A stretch of 64,000 bases of DNA from Cristatella mucedo (taxonomy: Eukaryota; Bryozoa; Phylactolaemata; Cristatellidae): positions 2,205,001 to 2,269,000 of the forward strand of contig WPIO01000048.1 of assembly GCA_009760855.2 (NCBI GenBank), written 5' to 3'. Every line of letters begins with the position of its first letter. The stretch's first letter is position 1. Both the position numbers and the translations under genes were made by a program. The notes beneath the pieces are model-generated. The model was given only the letters and a program-made list of their open reading frames with translations, was not told the origin of the DNA and ran no database searches. Below, in pieces: positions 13,271-25,700 of the stretch.

Positions 13271-13855
13271 TTGTATATCAATATATATACACAAATTTAA
13301 TGACGATTATATTATTATTATTATTATTATCTATGCTAACTCTTTGCTTTTCAGATTTATGTTTAGAGACCTTTGCCTTCCTTTATCGCGAGCACTCACC
13401 GTCACTTCTATGCAACGCCAAGTCCTAAATGCCATTTTTTATCAGCCCAGACCACGTCTTCGAGACATTCTAGTAACCTTCAAGCAAGGAGCTTCCCACC
13501 AAACGAGCTCAGACGATAACTTCGAGTAGCACGGCTGGTACGACAAGCTCCGACCTCCGACTTGAGACGGCCGGGACCGGAGTCGCTAACCAATTAAATT
13601 ATATGCGCATTGCATGGCTGACTCAAGTCTGAGCATACATAGTGGCTGCATGCTACTTATTTAAAAAAAAAAGCTAGATTAGCAGCCTCTTTTGTGCGGC
13701 GACACACGAGCCTTTACGGCCTTCACCGTCGCTTGCAGCAGCAATAAAGCATCGCCCGTCGCAAGTTTTGAACCCTACGGCTGAAATTCATTTGATCATG
13801 TGTATATATATATATATATATATATATGTACGGAAGACTTTTATACCTAGGTGGT
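13271..13855. repeat. arm 2 of the large inverted duplication
   Basis: 13271-13803 is the reverse complement of 3971-4503. It includes the SINE-2 body (about 13660-13770, minus orientation) but not the SINE-2 head, because similarity stops at GGTGG (13850-13854). It lacks the CA expansion found in arm 1. Confidence 0.85.
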
Positions 13856-14040
13856 CAGTTCGTTTGTACTTCGCATTGCAGAAATCGGGGCATTTTCTCG
13901 CCAGGTCTGGCGGCCAGTGCTCTCTCGATGATGACGCACATAGCCGAGCGGCGAGAGACCGGGTGGTGGGCGGGGCGACGGGGGGTTGACGAGGGGGCGG
14001 GGCTGCGGTATAATGGGCGTGGGATACGGAACTGCTGGCT

Positions 14041-14107
14041 AATAATAATAATGTACTTGATAAAGCGCCCTCAAAGAACTTAATCTCTTTCTAGGCGCTT
14101 TACAGGC
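14041..14107 (-). mobile_element. LINE-A 3' tail only
   Basis: It consists of an AAT-repeat tail, a GATAAAGCGCCCTC segment and the hairpin, ending at GGCGCTTTACA. It is the smallest LINE-A remnant in the window. Confidence 0.7.
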
Positions 14108-15727
14108 TGAATGAGGGAGACGTTGGTTGCCGGCGCTCTAGCGTGAATCGCGAAAGCTGCGTGAGTGCTGCCCACCTTTTCCGGAAACGGTCACCCCAGA
14201 GGTCAGCCTGTCGCGCCTCCTACATCGATACGCGAGGGCCACGTGACCACAGTCTTAGCTAGCTCTTAACTTTTTTCTTTTACCTGCGCGCCGTCCGGAC
14301 GCCTTCAAATATCTTATTTGTTTTTTACATTTCAACGCAGCTGTTGGCAAGACGCCTACGACCACCAAAAGCCACGTGAAGCCGCACGATTCGTTTGTGG
14401 AAAATAGACGTAGTCGGGCGCCTCATTCGTGGGGGGGTGGGCGTCGTCTTTTTTCGTCACTATGAGGACGCGCGAGGGCTTCTCACGGTCACGCGATGCT
14501 TTGTCAAGGCCAAGGTTGAATGTCTGCTGCAGCCTAATCGATTCGGGTCATGTGCGCATCTTTTGTTTTGTGGAATGCATTTCAGCGTGAACTCAATAGC
14601 TTCGAAGGTATTGCCCGTTAGCAGATTTGTGATGGCTCGCATGACTCAGAGCAATAGTGAATACCGCAGCGGTCAGCATATATAATAGTCTGAATGGCGA
14701 CTTATCGATCTGGCGCGAGCTAACGCGCTCGCTGCTCGGCGGCGCTACAGCAGTTTGTTTACGTGCTCTGGAGGAATCCTCAGCCCGAGGAGCATGGCGG
14801 ACAAAGAGCCCTGCCTTTCGGCCGCACTTCCACCAACTTACGAGTCGGTCGGCAACACGCGTGAGAATGCTTTTGGCAGTTTCTACTGTGGCGCAATGTT
14901 TTAAACACCCCAGCGCCCACCTGACTAACGAGGCGACGTAGATGTGCACGCCGCGCCCACGCGCCCACCGCGAGGTTTTATATTTTCGATGACAGTCACG
15001 ATTCTCGTTTCGCACCCTCGCGAGCAATTAAGGGGTTAATTAGTCATTGCCTGGTTTACACGCAAATGCGAGCTCGTTGCTGACGCCATGTGCACGCATT
15101 TTGGTTTGATGTGTGAGCTCTGCATCTAATTAGTTGGCCAGGAAACGTGAACGAATCCTATACGCTTTTCTGGCGTCCACAATGCTCGCGAGTGCGCCAT
15201 GCACGGCTATAAGTTGTTTCCTAAACGTGTAGTCCAGGCGGTTCTTGACTTCTAGGTGCGATGAAAACCGCCAATCGTTGCCACGCGCCATAATAAGCTC
15301 TTCAAAGGTCTGCTGGGGTGGAAGGGGACACGAGTAGTCAAAAATGGGAGCCAGATCGAGGCTGGTAGGCCCGCGCCAGCCATTGCGTTCGGAGCGACTT
15401 TCGCCGTCGACGAGCTTCGCGCTCTTGTCCACGCCGATTTCGCGAATTTCGGAAGGGTTGCTCGACGTTTTGCTTGAAGTCGGCCACCATCGATGGAAGA
15501 AGTAGGAGCGGAGTAGACAGCGAATTGACGAGACAACGAATGTTTTTACAGTTATTCACCCAGTGCTAGGCGTGGCGTAAGCCTTGAGTTACATTGCCGT
15601 CCATTAGCGGTCCCGAATTTAATGTTGCTCCCGAACAGTACGCACTCATTCCCAGTTGCTGGAGGAGAGGGCGTGAAGGAGCCGACTCTTCGATCGATTT
15701 GGCTAGCAGGAAGATACCCGAGACCCA
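14108..15727. other. no recognised feature
   Basis: The stretch is moderately GC-rich with several short open frames on both strands, none of which matched a family I know. It could contain exons of an unrecognised gene. Confidence 0.35.
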
Positions 15728-15951
15728 CGGATAGGACTGAGCGATGCAACGGATAGGACTGAGTGATGCAACGGATAGGACTGAGCGATGCAACGGATAG
15801 GACTGAGCGATGCAACGGATAGGACTGAGTGATGCAACGGATAGGACTGAGTGATGCAACGGATAGGACTGAGTGATGCAACGGATAGGACTGAGTGATG
15901 CAACTGATAGGACTGAGCGATGCAACGGATAGGACTGAGCGATGCAACTGA
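15728..15951. repeat. 22-base minisatellite, about 10 copies
   Basis: The unit includes GGATAGGACTGAG(C/T)GATG and is repeated head to tail with C/T and G/T variants. Since 22 is not a multiple of three, each frame shows the same peptide motif in rotation. The long minus-strand open frames here are a by-product of the repeat. Confidence 0.95.
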
Positions 15952-16019
15952 GCAGCGTGAGCAGCCGAGAGGCAGGGCAGGAGGCTCTTGACACCGACTC
16001 GCACTAGCTGCTCCATAAT

Positions 16020-16209
16020 AAATAAATAAATGAGTCCTAGCTGATTAAGCAGCCTCTTCTTTTTGTATAGCGACAGAAGAGCCTTTACGGCTATCGCCAC
16101 CGCTTGCAGTGGCGATAAAGGATCGCCCCACCGCAGGAATCGAACCCACGACCTCGGGACCGAGGCCGTGAAAGCAACCGCCTTACCTAGTGTGCCATCA
16201 CGGCTCACC
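16020..16209 (-). mobile_element. SINE-2 copy, nearly full length
   Basis: On the minus strand the head starts GGTGAGCCGTGATGGCACAC and carries the B box GGTTCGATTCC. It continues through the body (GCAAGCGGTGGCGATAG) to AAGAGGCTGCTTAATCAGC and an AAATAAAT-type end. This is the best preserved SINE-2 in the window. Confidence 0.8.
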
Positions 16210-19200
16210 GATGTATGCATTCTGCCTACTCACGCTTCGAGAGCTGGCGTCGAGGGTCTGAACGGGGGGGGGGAATATATGCACGTAGGAATCTGCTGAG
16301 TACGACAGCCAGGCTCATCAATCATGGATCGCTTGCAGCCGTGGCGCACCGTCGTAATCTAGCCTGCAGTCAAGTGTCACGAATGAGATGTCGGACTTGA
16401 TCGTACTGCTATGATACATGCTCCAAGTACAACTAGGGTAAAACTTGGTGGCTGCGAGATGCCTCGGTAGCCCAGGACAACATTCAAGCAGTATACGTTT
16501 TGTACGGTGTACTGCATTCAGCAGGCTAATTGACTGCTGCTGCTATTTCGCAGCAGCTGCAGAGACGGGCCGTCGACGGTGGTTGGCTTGTACAGAGCAG
16601 GAAAGTGCAGAGGAGAGAGCAATGCCTGCACCTGAATCTTCCGGTATACCAGTAGCCAAGAGCAGCAAAATCAGCTGCTGCAGCGCTTTGGCGCTAGCAG
16701 GCTCGTTTCAGCTAGCAGCCGAGCTGGCGTTGCTCGAGATCGGAAATCGGCGGCTTAGGTGAGGGAGCTAGGTTTTTCGGTTTCTATTGACCCTGCTTAT
16801 CCTGACATAGACTTATGCAAAGTCAGCGTTCAACCCAACGTCTCGCGCCGTTTTAGGAAGCGAATATGGGACGATGCTAGCAGCTCCGCGTCCTTCCTAC
16901 TCAGGACCGTGCTCCGTTGAGCAGCCAACGAGGTCCTACCAGCAGCCCACCGGCTCTACTGCCGCCATCGTGCATCACCACGTGATGGTCGGCTGCTGTC
17001 CAGCTTGCAGAGTGAGCAGCTCTCCAGCGCGACACTGTCGCTATCATCCGATGGCCCCGAATTCTGACAAGCTTACTCGGGCAGAAGGGTGCTTTCCGAC
17101 GAGGCCGGGTGGCGCCGATTACGACAGCGAAGGAATTTGGTTGATACGCAAAGTCTCGGGTGGAGTGGGCCGACCGCCGGGGCCAGGTGGGAAACGAGCA
17201 GTGGCTCGGCAGTGGAGAGGCTGAAGGGCAGAACGAGGCTTGACTCTCACCAACTAATTGCTGGTCGAAATCGTGTTTTTTTAGCATAGGTCGTGTGCTC
17301 GATTGTATGTTCGCTACAGTGATAGCTGATATGGACCACTCATACACAAACACAGACGAAGCAGTACTCCTTAGTGAGCTGGTTCGCTGGCTGCAGCCTT
17401 TTGACCCTTGACAGCAACATATTGTGAGTTTCACACTTGCTGACTACATAACGAAAATTGCCGTCTGAATTTTAAAAGTTCAGTTTAAGTGCATTTTCCG
17501 AAGGGCATTTTATAACCAGGCGTCCTACTAAAGAGCGGCCCTGTGTCTTTCTGTGTACTTTCGCATGCTCCTTTATGCATTATCCTTGCTTGTTATTAAC
17601 TCTTGGCTATGGCTTTCATGTGCCATTTTTTCCAAAGGTGTTTCCAGAAATTCTTCCTTCTGGGATGTGCTGCCCGGCTTAGGTAGGCCGCAGGCAGATG
17701 TCCTGTGGCTGCATAATGACGGCACAGATGAATGCATAGGTCAGTGGTGATTGGTTTCAACAGCCAGTCGCGCTAGCGTTGCAAGAAGCACAATATTCTA
17801 GCCTGGCAGATGATTGCAGCAAGCCTAAGGCACCGAGGTCGTGTTTGCACGCCTACAAGCCGTTGAGCAACAGCAGTTTGTGGAGACAGCTTAGTGCTGC
17901 TAGTCGTGTTTTGTCATGGTGCCTTAGCAGCATGCCAGGAAAGCATAAAACCCAGCTCAGCTCCCTGTTAAGGAAGCAGATCTCATTCTCATAACGCATT
18001 ACCAGTTGTTTCCGGCAAAGGTGAGCACAGCTTAGCGGTTTGTTAAACGTGTCTCTCAACAACGTGCGAGGGCCCCAGTACTCAAGGAGTCAAGCCTACC
18101 CTCAGATACCGCGAGCAGCCGGCGAATGAACTTGAGTTGTGAGGACAGTAAGGGATCAGCATGCAGTTCAGGCCATCCAGGCGGCGCTCCCATGCCGTCG
18201 GCAGTGTGGGTGCGGTCACCCGCGGTCGGTCAGTCGGTTAACCGCAGGGCAGTAGTGTTTTTCTGCTGCACAGTTCCTCGAGGGCAGCAGCAGCCTCGCA
18301 TGTTTTCGCTTGCAGGTCGGAGTGCTGCAGGACGACGTGCCGTGGCTGGCAGTGTTCTGTTCAGTACTCTTTTTCCCCGTCGGCTTGCTTCTGTGCCTGA
18401 CTATGAGACAGAAACGGTGCAGCAGCTGCGGTGCAATCTTCAACTGACCCGAGCACGGCCGAGCCTGCTCGGATCCTCTCCTGCGCGGCAGCTCCCGCAG
18501 CAGCTCTCGCCTGACGACCTCTTGCCGCATCGCCTTTCGCATGCGATCCAAGAGCATTTTGGGTTGGATGTGTCAATCTTCACGTTTCAAGCAATCAATT
18601 CTATCTTCATAGCGAGTGACCTTTGATTAAACGCACTGTGTACTGCTCGTACTAATGAATGCTGCAGTACAGCATGAATGGGGCCGAGTTATGAAGTCGT
18701 TTGGCCGCCACAAATAAATCTGAGCTTCTTCGAACCAGTCGAGGCTACTCGGACACGCTCTGCAACCGGCCGACCTGCGCCGTCCTAAGCACGGTGGTCG
18801 TGCATCGTGAGCGCTCCTAAGTTCTAGATGGTGCTGCCACCCACGTCCGACGATGACCCAGCGCGAGTAATACGACCACATCAGGCCTGACTGTCCTTAA
18901 ATGCGAGGCAAGTCACCGCTTTCTGGTGGCCGCTGTATTCACGTCGAATTTCCCCGCTGTCCACATGCCACAGCCTTGCCATGTTATCCGACGACGCTGC
19001 AAAGAAGGGAAGCCGGGCTATCAGAGCTCGCTGGCGGCGGTGAGCTGCCGGGCTGGAAGCGATCAGCTGTGCATCGCAGAGCGACCTGTTGTGGCTGCTG
19101 CAGCTCCCAGGCTGCTGCCTTCAAATCGGTTTGCAGTCAGCTCCGGAAGAAATGGCATGCAGCCACTACGATGGGGTGCATTCTTACAAACGCCATACGG

Positions 19201-20837
19201 CCCTATGGGAGCTCTGCTATGCTGCTCGCATTAGATAGCTACTGCTCTAGACTTATTGTGCATATCCTTGCACTGGCTACCGAAGACGCAGAGAAAGCAA
19301 CAAAGGCCCAATCTGTGCTACAAATAGTGAAGAAGCGAAAAGTCCACTCAATCTTTGGATTCAAGATAAAACTACAAATATTTAAGTTTTTATCGACTTT
19401 CAGCACACTGATATTTTCAGCTGTTTTTGTAGGAGTGCATGCATGCACCAACGGTTGAAAGTGAAAAGGCTAATAATTCTGCAGCTGGCAACCTTAGCTA
19501 ATCGTAGGTGGGGCTCCACTAATCTGGCCAGCTGCCACCGTGCACTTTAACCCAGTAGCTTACATGCAAAAGCGTGGTTCACTGACATTCGAGGTGTAGT
19601 GCGGCCATAAAAAAATCAGGCCACGATAAGGCACCAGAGCACCAGCTGCACGACTCGGCCAGTCAAGGAGCTACAGAATACTTCAAAAAAGGTGCTGACC
19701 AGTTCGACACCGATCGACAAGCAGGCTTTCAATTCCCGAATGCACAATGGGCACGTGCTATTTTTCTCCTCCATCCATTGCAGAGAAGAAAAACTACCGT
19801 TTGGGCAAATAGAGCTCAACTCCAGACACATCCAGCAGACAGCTAAGACCTGAGCACTCACAACCATGCCGTGATTGAGATTTGCTTGTCAATCCAACTT
19901 GCCATCGTTCAGGAATGGAGTGGAATGAAATAAATCAGGTGTATACAGAAAAGAGTGCTGACCATCTGCCCTTCTCCCAGCTTCACGAGAAGCAAGGCAG
20001 AGGCGGGAGGGCAGCTGCATAGTGCAGCATGCTGCTCATACAGTTAGAGTGCAGTGAAGATTAAAGGCCTGAAACAAAGCGAGCCATCAACGGCGCTCAA
20101 CGATCAGATACGGGTAGCCCGGGTGTGGCGACTGCCACTTAAAAACTGCTGGCAACAGCTGCGTAATAAAAGCCACACCGTGCAAAAAAAGCGGCTCGAA
20201 ACAGCAGCGTAAAAACTGCTTGCAACAGTCGGAGCACGCCGGGAGCCAGGCTGGGTCATCCAGGTAGACTTTTCTTGTTAGGGCCTCTGCTGACCCAAGT
20301 TGCTTTCTAAGGACAGTACAGTACTGTAAATCGCGATGACATGTAGCATCTGCTGTTGATCTATGGCTGGGTGTCAACAATCGCTTCGACTGGACTTCAG
20401 CCACAATCATCCACTAGCAAAGAAAGGCACGGCGGCAGCAGCAGCAGCACTACCTGCTGTCTGAGAACGATTATGAGAGGGAACAGCAGTGAGCCCCAAA
20501 GCAAGCCAACCGGAAAGAAGAGCAAAAGACCACCGACCGACGTGGCCAGTGGTGCGGTGAGAGACCAGAGAGGCGGCGCTGGAATACTCGCTGGCCACGA
20601 CGGTCGATAGGGGCAGAACTGGAGGCGAGGAGGGAGCAGAGAGACAGGGAAAGTGTGCCAGCCACTATTTTTTCCCACATACCCTTACTATTCACTCCTC
20701 AACACTTTAGCTATAGTAAACATTTTTTTTTAATTTGGCAATCAAGACGTTCAAGACAGGAAGTCTGGCTGCAGTGTTTTGCACCAACTCCTAAACGCCT
20801 TACTGCAAAGGCCAGACCGACCTGCAAGTAGTAACAC
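16210..20837. other. long stretch with no recognised gene
   Basis: No mobile element was recognised here. It contains several open frames of 70-185 codons (for example plus strand 18126-18626 and 18901-19458), rich in Ser, Ala, Arg and Cys, that resemble nothing I know. It lies downstream of the mLST8 exons, so the missing last mLST8 exon could be here, but I did not find it. Confidence 0.35.
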
Positions 20838-21115
20838 AATTTGAGATGGGATGTCACAAATACCCTAAACCCCAAACACGGACTTACTTGAATGTGGTAT
20901 CTCTGTCCCAGTAGGCCCGAACTTTTGCAATTTTACGCAGCCGAAAGTAGGCAGTCTCGACTTCGGAGCTGACGTGGTCGTTTAGTGAAAGGTCATTTTA
21001 GAACACAACACTCAGATATCGTGCAGATGCTCCAGGAGAGATGCTGGCCGAGCACATTTTGAGAAATAGGTTTTCTAATTACTGAGCAAGATTAGATTTG
21101 CCCCTTTCTAGTTAC
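20838..21115 (-). mobile_element. old LINE-A fragment
   Basis: It is related to the LINE-A region around the RT C-terminal domain (compare 6290-6510), with the words GGATGTCACAAAT and GAAAGTAGGCAG kept. It is more diverged than the other copies and lacks both ends. Confidence 0.65.
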
Positions 21116-22128
21116 GGGCAAACCCAATCTAAGTAGGCTTTATCTTCAATCAATTTTAGCAGCTTGAGGCTCGACTATTATACATTTTGTCACAGGCATG
21201 GCATGCGCTCACTTCTTGCAGGTCTGTGAATACAAGCAGGCAGACGTATACGCAGCCAGCATATATTTGTCACACCTAAATCATGTGCTCATCCTCGATT
21301 GACCGGTTTTACCGACTCGATTTTTATCGGCTTGATCTTTACCGGCTGACCGACAAGCCGTTTTTCGTTACTCTCGAATGTCAATCGCTATTTACCATTC
21401 CCAATGGCCTAGCAGCACCAGCAGGAGTGGCAAGCCACCGCCCAGCACACGAGTCCTAGGATCAAACAATTGTGGCCAATCTTAACCTCTCTTGCCGGCC
21501 AACTATGACCAACGACAACACTGGCCTTATCATGGCTGGCCTCTACTCCTGCAACACAGGCTTTAAATGTTTTCCCCAGATTTCTGAACAATTGTAGCTT
21601 TTATTAAATAGTGCTAAAATGACCTCTATTGCTGAAAGCTTGAGAAGGCAAAGAGAACTTGATTATGTGCATCCCACATTTGTGGTGAAAAGGGACGAGA
21701 CAAGTGTTGATGCCACCACCACATGGCAGCTGGCTGCTAATTGATGATTTAAGGGCTAAGCCACATGTGCCTGCAAAGCCCTCAAGGCTGACAAAGTCCG
21801 ATTGAGAGTCCCTTACTTTCCGGAATGCATCTGGTCATCGCTCGGGTTAGCAAGTGCAATCACCTCCGGTCGATCAAGTCAGCATGCTTACACCGAATGC
21901 AGACACAGACGTCCCACTGCCGAATGCTACTGCCAATTCAAAGTAAGAAGGCAGATCTATTGGGCAGTGTGGCATGGGTGGGATTAGAAGCGATATCGCA
22001 CACGCTTCGCCTGAGCTAGAGTGCAGGCCGACTAGATATGACTAAAAGTGGTTGCAGTACAACACAGGCACTGGCCCGTTCTGCTAGCAAATGTTGCTGG
22101 CACATGCGGCCAGTGCAACTGCACATAC
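21116..22128. other. no recognised feature
   Basis: This region lies directly 3' of the last mLST8 exon found, on the minus strand. I searched it by eye for the expected final WD40 segment (SSDN..ARLW, GHQKA) without a convincing match. Confidence 0.4.
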
Positions 22129-22271
22129 CCGTGATAAGATATTGAGAGTCGTCACTGAAAGCACAGTCCCACACCCATCGCTGGTTGTTCTCCTTTAGCT
22201 CTGTCATTAATTTGAAGTCCACTGTCCGATATATCCGTGCTGTTGAGTCGGCCGAGGTGGTCGCCAGAAGT
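22129..22271 (-). CDS. MLST8: mLST8 exon 8 (residues 231-279)
   Basis: It encodes [20 protein letters not shown], then [20 protein letters not shown] and DSQYLIT. The loop after LMTEL is about six residues shorter than in vertebrate mLST8. The donor is GTATGT, so at least one more coding exon must follow in phase 1. Confidence 0.95.
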
Positions 22272-22762
22272 CTGGGCAATATACAGCAACCCAGCAATGA
22301 ACAACCCTCAGCAACTAAGTTCCGGACAAGGCAACCCACACATGGTGAAGCAGAAGCAGAAGCAGCAGCAGAAGCAGCTGGCGACTTACGTCGAGTCAGG
22401 GCTGAACTGGCACTTCAAAGCGTACTTCCCGCCGCGAGACGCTTCTAGCTGCGTGCGCGGTTTCAGCTTCGTGAATTCTGCATTGGCATCTTCTTTTGGA
22501 GACCAAACATGGCATCTGCCCTGAAAGCCAGCAGAGAGAGTATGAAGACTGATGGGACAGTGAGTGAGAAAGCATAGATTTACTTTGAGTGACTAATAAC
22601 CACATTTGCATGCTGACCACGTGCATGTCACCCCTAACCATGTTATTCATGTTGTTTGTTTATCAAGCACGATATTACTCACCATTCAATTGCATTTCCC
22701 CTTGCAGCCAATGTAAAGCGCCTAGAAAGAGATTGAGTTCTCTGAGGGCGCTTTATCAAGTG

Positions 22763-22798
<36 letters not shown>

Positions 22799-25700
22799 TG
22801 CTGCTGTTGGCAACTTGAGAGCTCGCCAATCTTAAGGAAGACGAGTTTTCTGTAACATGCAATTCTCCTGCGTGCTCCGCCTGATTCATTTTACCACAGC
22901 TGCAGATTCAAGAAAGTGAGCGATGAGTGCTATAGCCCAAAGATACAACTTAGTGGAATGCCACGAGCATTTGATATTTTGGGGCAAGGCAAACATGATG
23001 CCAGGGTAAAGCAAGACTGCTAAGTAGAGAAAATGGTAAACTACGTTGAGCCACCAATGACTATGGCAGATGATACATGATCTGATATCAGACAAGACCG
23101 ACGAAGTGATATATTGCAGCTTCATAAATTTGCAAGGCTTAGAAGCAGTTCCAATTAGAACCCTTACGCAAGAGCATAGATAAATAAACAGACTCACGAC
23201 AACATCAGGCCCTCTCTGAAAATCATTTGCAGTGATGCAGCAAACATAAACAAAAAAAGCACATTTGTAGGAGCAGCTTCAACTGTAGGACCTTGCAGCA
23301 ACTCAACACGGCCTAAATGAACAGCGTCGTATGGACATGCCATCCAAAGACACGCATGCAGTCTCAAAGGTAGTAACAACAAATCAAGCATTTGGAGGAG
23401 ACAGGCTCCAGTACAGAGAGCCACAGTTAGTGAGACTCCTGGGATGCAATGGCTTTCAGTGCAAATCGATTAAATCCCAAAAATAAAATTAAAATACTGG
23501 CAAATAAGTTAGTACGCAGTATTGTAGTGGCTGTTCTCACAATTAAGCCTTTTAGAAACGTTACAGATTATCGGTTGATGACAAAATACCTAAGAAGAGT
23601 CAGCTTAGTCATTCTCACTTCAGCTATTTGTCTTACAATTGCTACTGCTCGACAAGATATGCCATCATCTAGACGACGAATGAAAAAATATCCAACACAC
23701 ACACACACATGGGCCATTTCCCAGCCAAACCTAACTCCTTGGCCGGTAGAGCTACAAGCGAGGCGTGGCTGCTGCTCCATCACTTCGCTAGGAATGGCTT
23801 CTAAGACACACCTCACTAATCCAGCTAATGCACATGCCAATTCAACAATAAGCATTCTGATGGAACCCTGGAAAGCTTGGAAGATCCCCCACCCCATAAA
23901 GTGCTTGCTCATACCTTGCTGGTCACAGCAGCAGCGTACATGCAGTCAGCATCAATGGCAATCGACTGAATTGCAGCATTGTCCTCGGGAACCTGCAAAC
24001 CCAAGGGCACAAGGTACAGCTATCACTGTACAAGGCTGAACAATGGCCGACTAAACAACGTCAGCTCTAGAAGACTTGGCAGGGCGATAGGAGGCACGAC
24101 TCAATGCCTCAATGACTGATACACAAGGTGGGCGGCATGCTTCATGCTGCCGTAGCCCGGATCCTCACCAGCCGGTCACTGCTGTCTGTTTTCAAGTTGT
24201 ATATCGTAATCGTGCCGGTTTGATCGCCTATAAAAAGTTCACCCTGAAAAGTAAAACCGGCAGGCAATCTACAGCACGAGTACCAAGTTCACTCATACAG
24301 ACGAGACGAGACATTCTTACATCTCGCTAACACACAACGATATCCCCTTGGGGTGATTAGCTCTAAATTATTCTGGCTGAAAGTTTATTGCACACACGTG
24401 TAACAAATTGTGCGTGACTAGAGGGCTTCTTGGTCTGCAGAGGAACGCAGTATAAGCAGATACAAAAGTATAAAAAACCTGCAAAAACAGAAGACTCCAC
24501 CTTGTGGTAGTTAAGAGATCAGATGTATCATAACTGCGGCTGCACGACTACTCACCAGCTGTGACTGATTGAGGGAGATCACTGGGAAGGGTAATAAGGG
24601 AAAGCACTTGGTGGCACTGGGCAGCATGTTGCCGGCTAAACAATAAGGGATGGAAAACCATGAGAGCAAAACAAGAAAACAAATAAGCAAGCACCACATG
24701 CTGTTGGCAAGCATTTCCATGAATTATTAGCACATTGGCCACAGTTGATGGAAACATTCGAAATTAAGCAATAGTCAAACCTACAAGACATACTTTCGGG
24801 CTATACACAAGCCCAAGTTTTATATGAGCTCACGACTAAAGCAAGTATTATGAGCAACTATAACTGGTAGAAGGGTTAATTTGGTCGACCAGTATCGAGA
24901 GAACCAGCTTCGATTATAATAACAGCAATAATAAAAATAATAATAATACATTTGTACATCACTCTCTGAGAACGTTACCTCTTTCTAGGCACTTTACAGA
25001 TGCTATAAAGAAAACATGACCAAATGATTAGTGGTAACATTTGCAATGTTATCAAGCATTACATTGTTAGATGTGACATGCACCGGGTCGGTCAACATGT
25101 AGATATGGTTAGTAGCAGCATGCAGTGTCAGCACAAATAATAATAATAATAACAACAATAATAACACACTTGATAAAGCACCCTCAGAGAACTAATCTCT
25201 TTCTAGGCGCTTTACATTTGCTGCAAAGAAAACACGATCGAATGGTTAGTGGTATTATGCTCAACAAGCAACAAGGATAACATGGTTGGGGGTGACATGC
25301 ACAGCATCAGCATGCAAGTGTGGTTAGTGGCAGCACGCATCAGTGTCAGCACGCATCAGTGTCAGCACGAATAAGCACATAAAGGACGAATCACAGGGAC
25401 CCACTAAATGCTGTCATTAATAGGTGCACTTTCAAGTTCATTTTTAAATGTAGTCAAGTCAGGGGATGTCGTGATTCAAGTCGGGAGTGCGTTCCAGGCT
25501 TTGGGAGCATACGAACTAAATGCACGGTCTCTGAAGGATTTGAGGTTTGTACGAGGTATAGGGAAACCGTTACATTCCGAAAAGTGGGTGGTACGATGCT
25601 TAGCCTGGTGGGGAGTAGATCTGATTGATAGGTAGGCTAGAGCCAAAGAATACAGTGACCTAAAAGTGAGCGACAGAACCTTGAAGTCGATGTGCTGCTT

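Noticed and set aside
15552-16220. 222-codon minus-strand open frame
   Set aside because: It is produced by the 22-base minisatellite and a SINE-2 copy, and the peptide repeats in all frames.
18627-18881. Minus-strand frame with AQIYLW, considered as the last mLST8 exon
   Set aside because: No SSDN segment or GHQKA block, and no acceptor gives the phase needed after exon 8.
21409-21591. Minus-strand frame with SHDKASVVVGH, considered as the last mLST8 exon (GHQKAVV)
   Set aside because: Only a few residues agree, no ARLW-like segment precedes it, and the splice phase does not fit.
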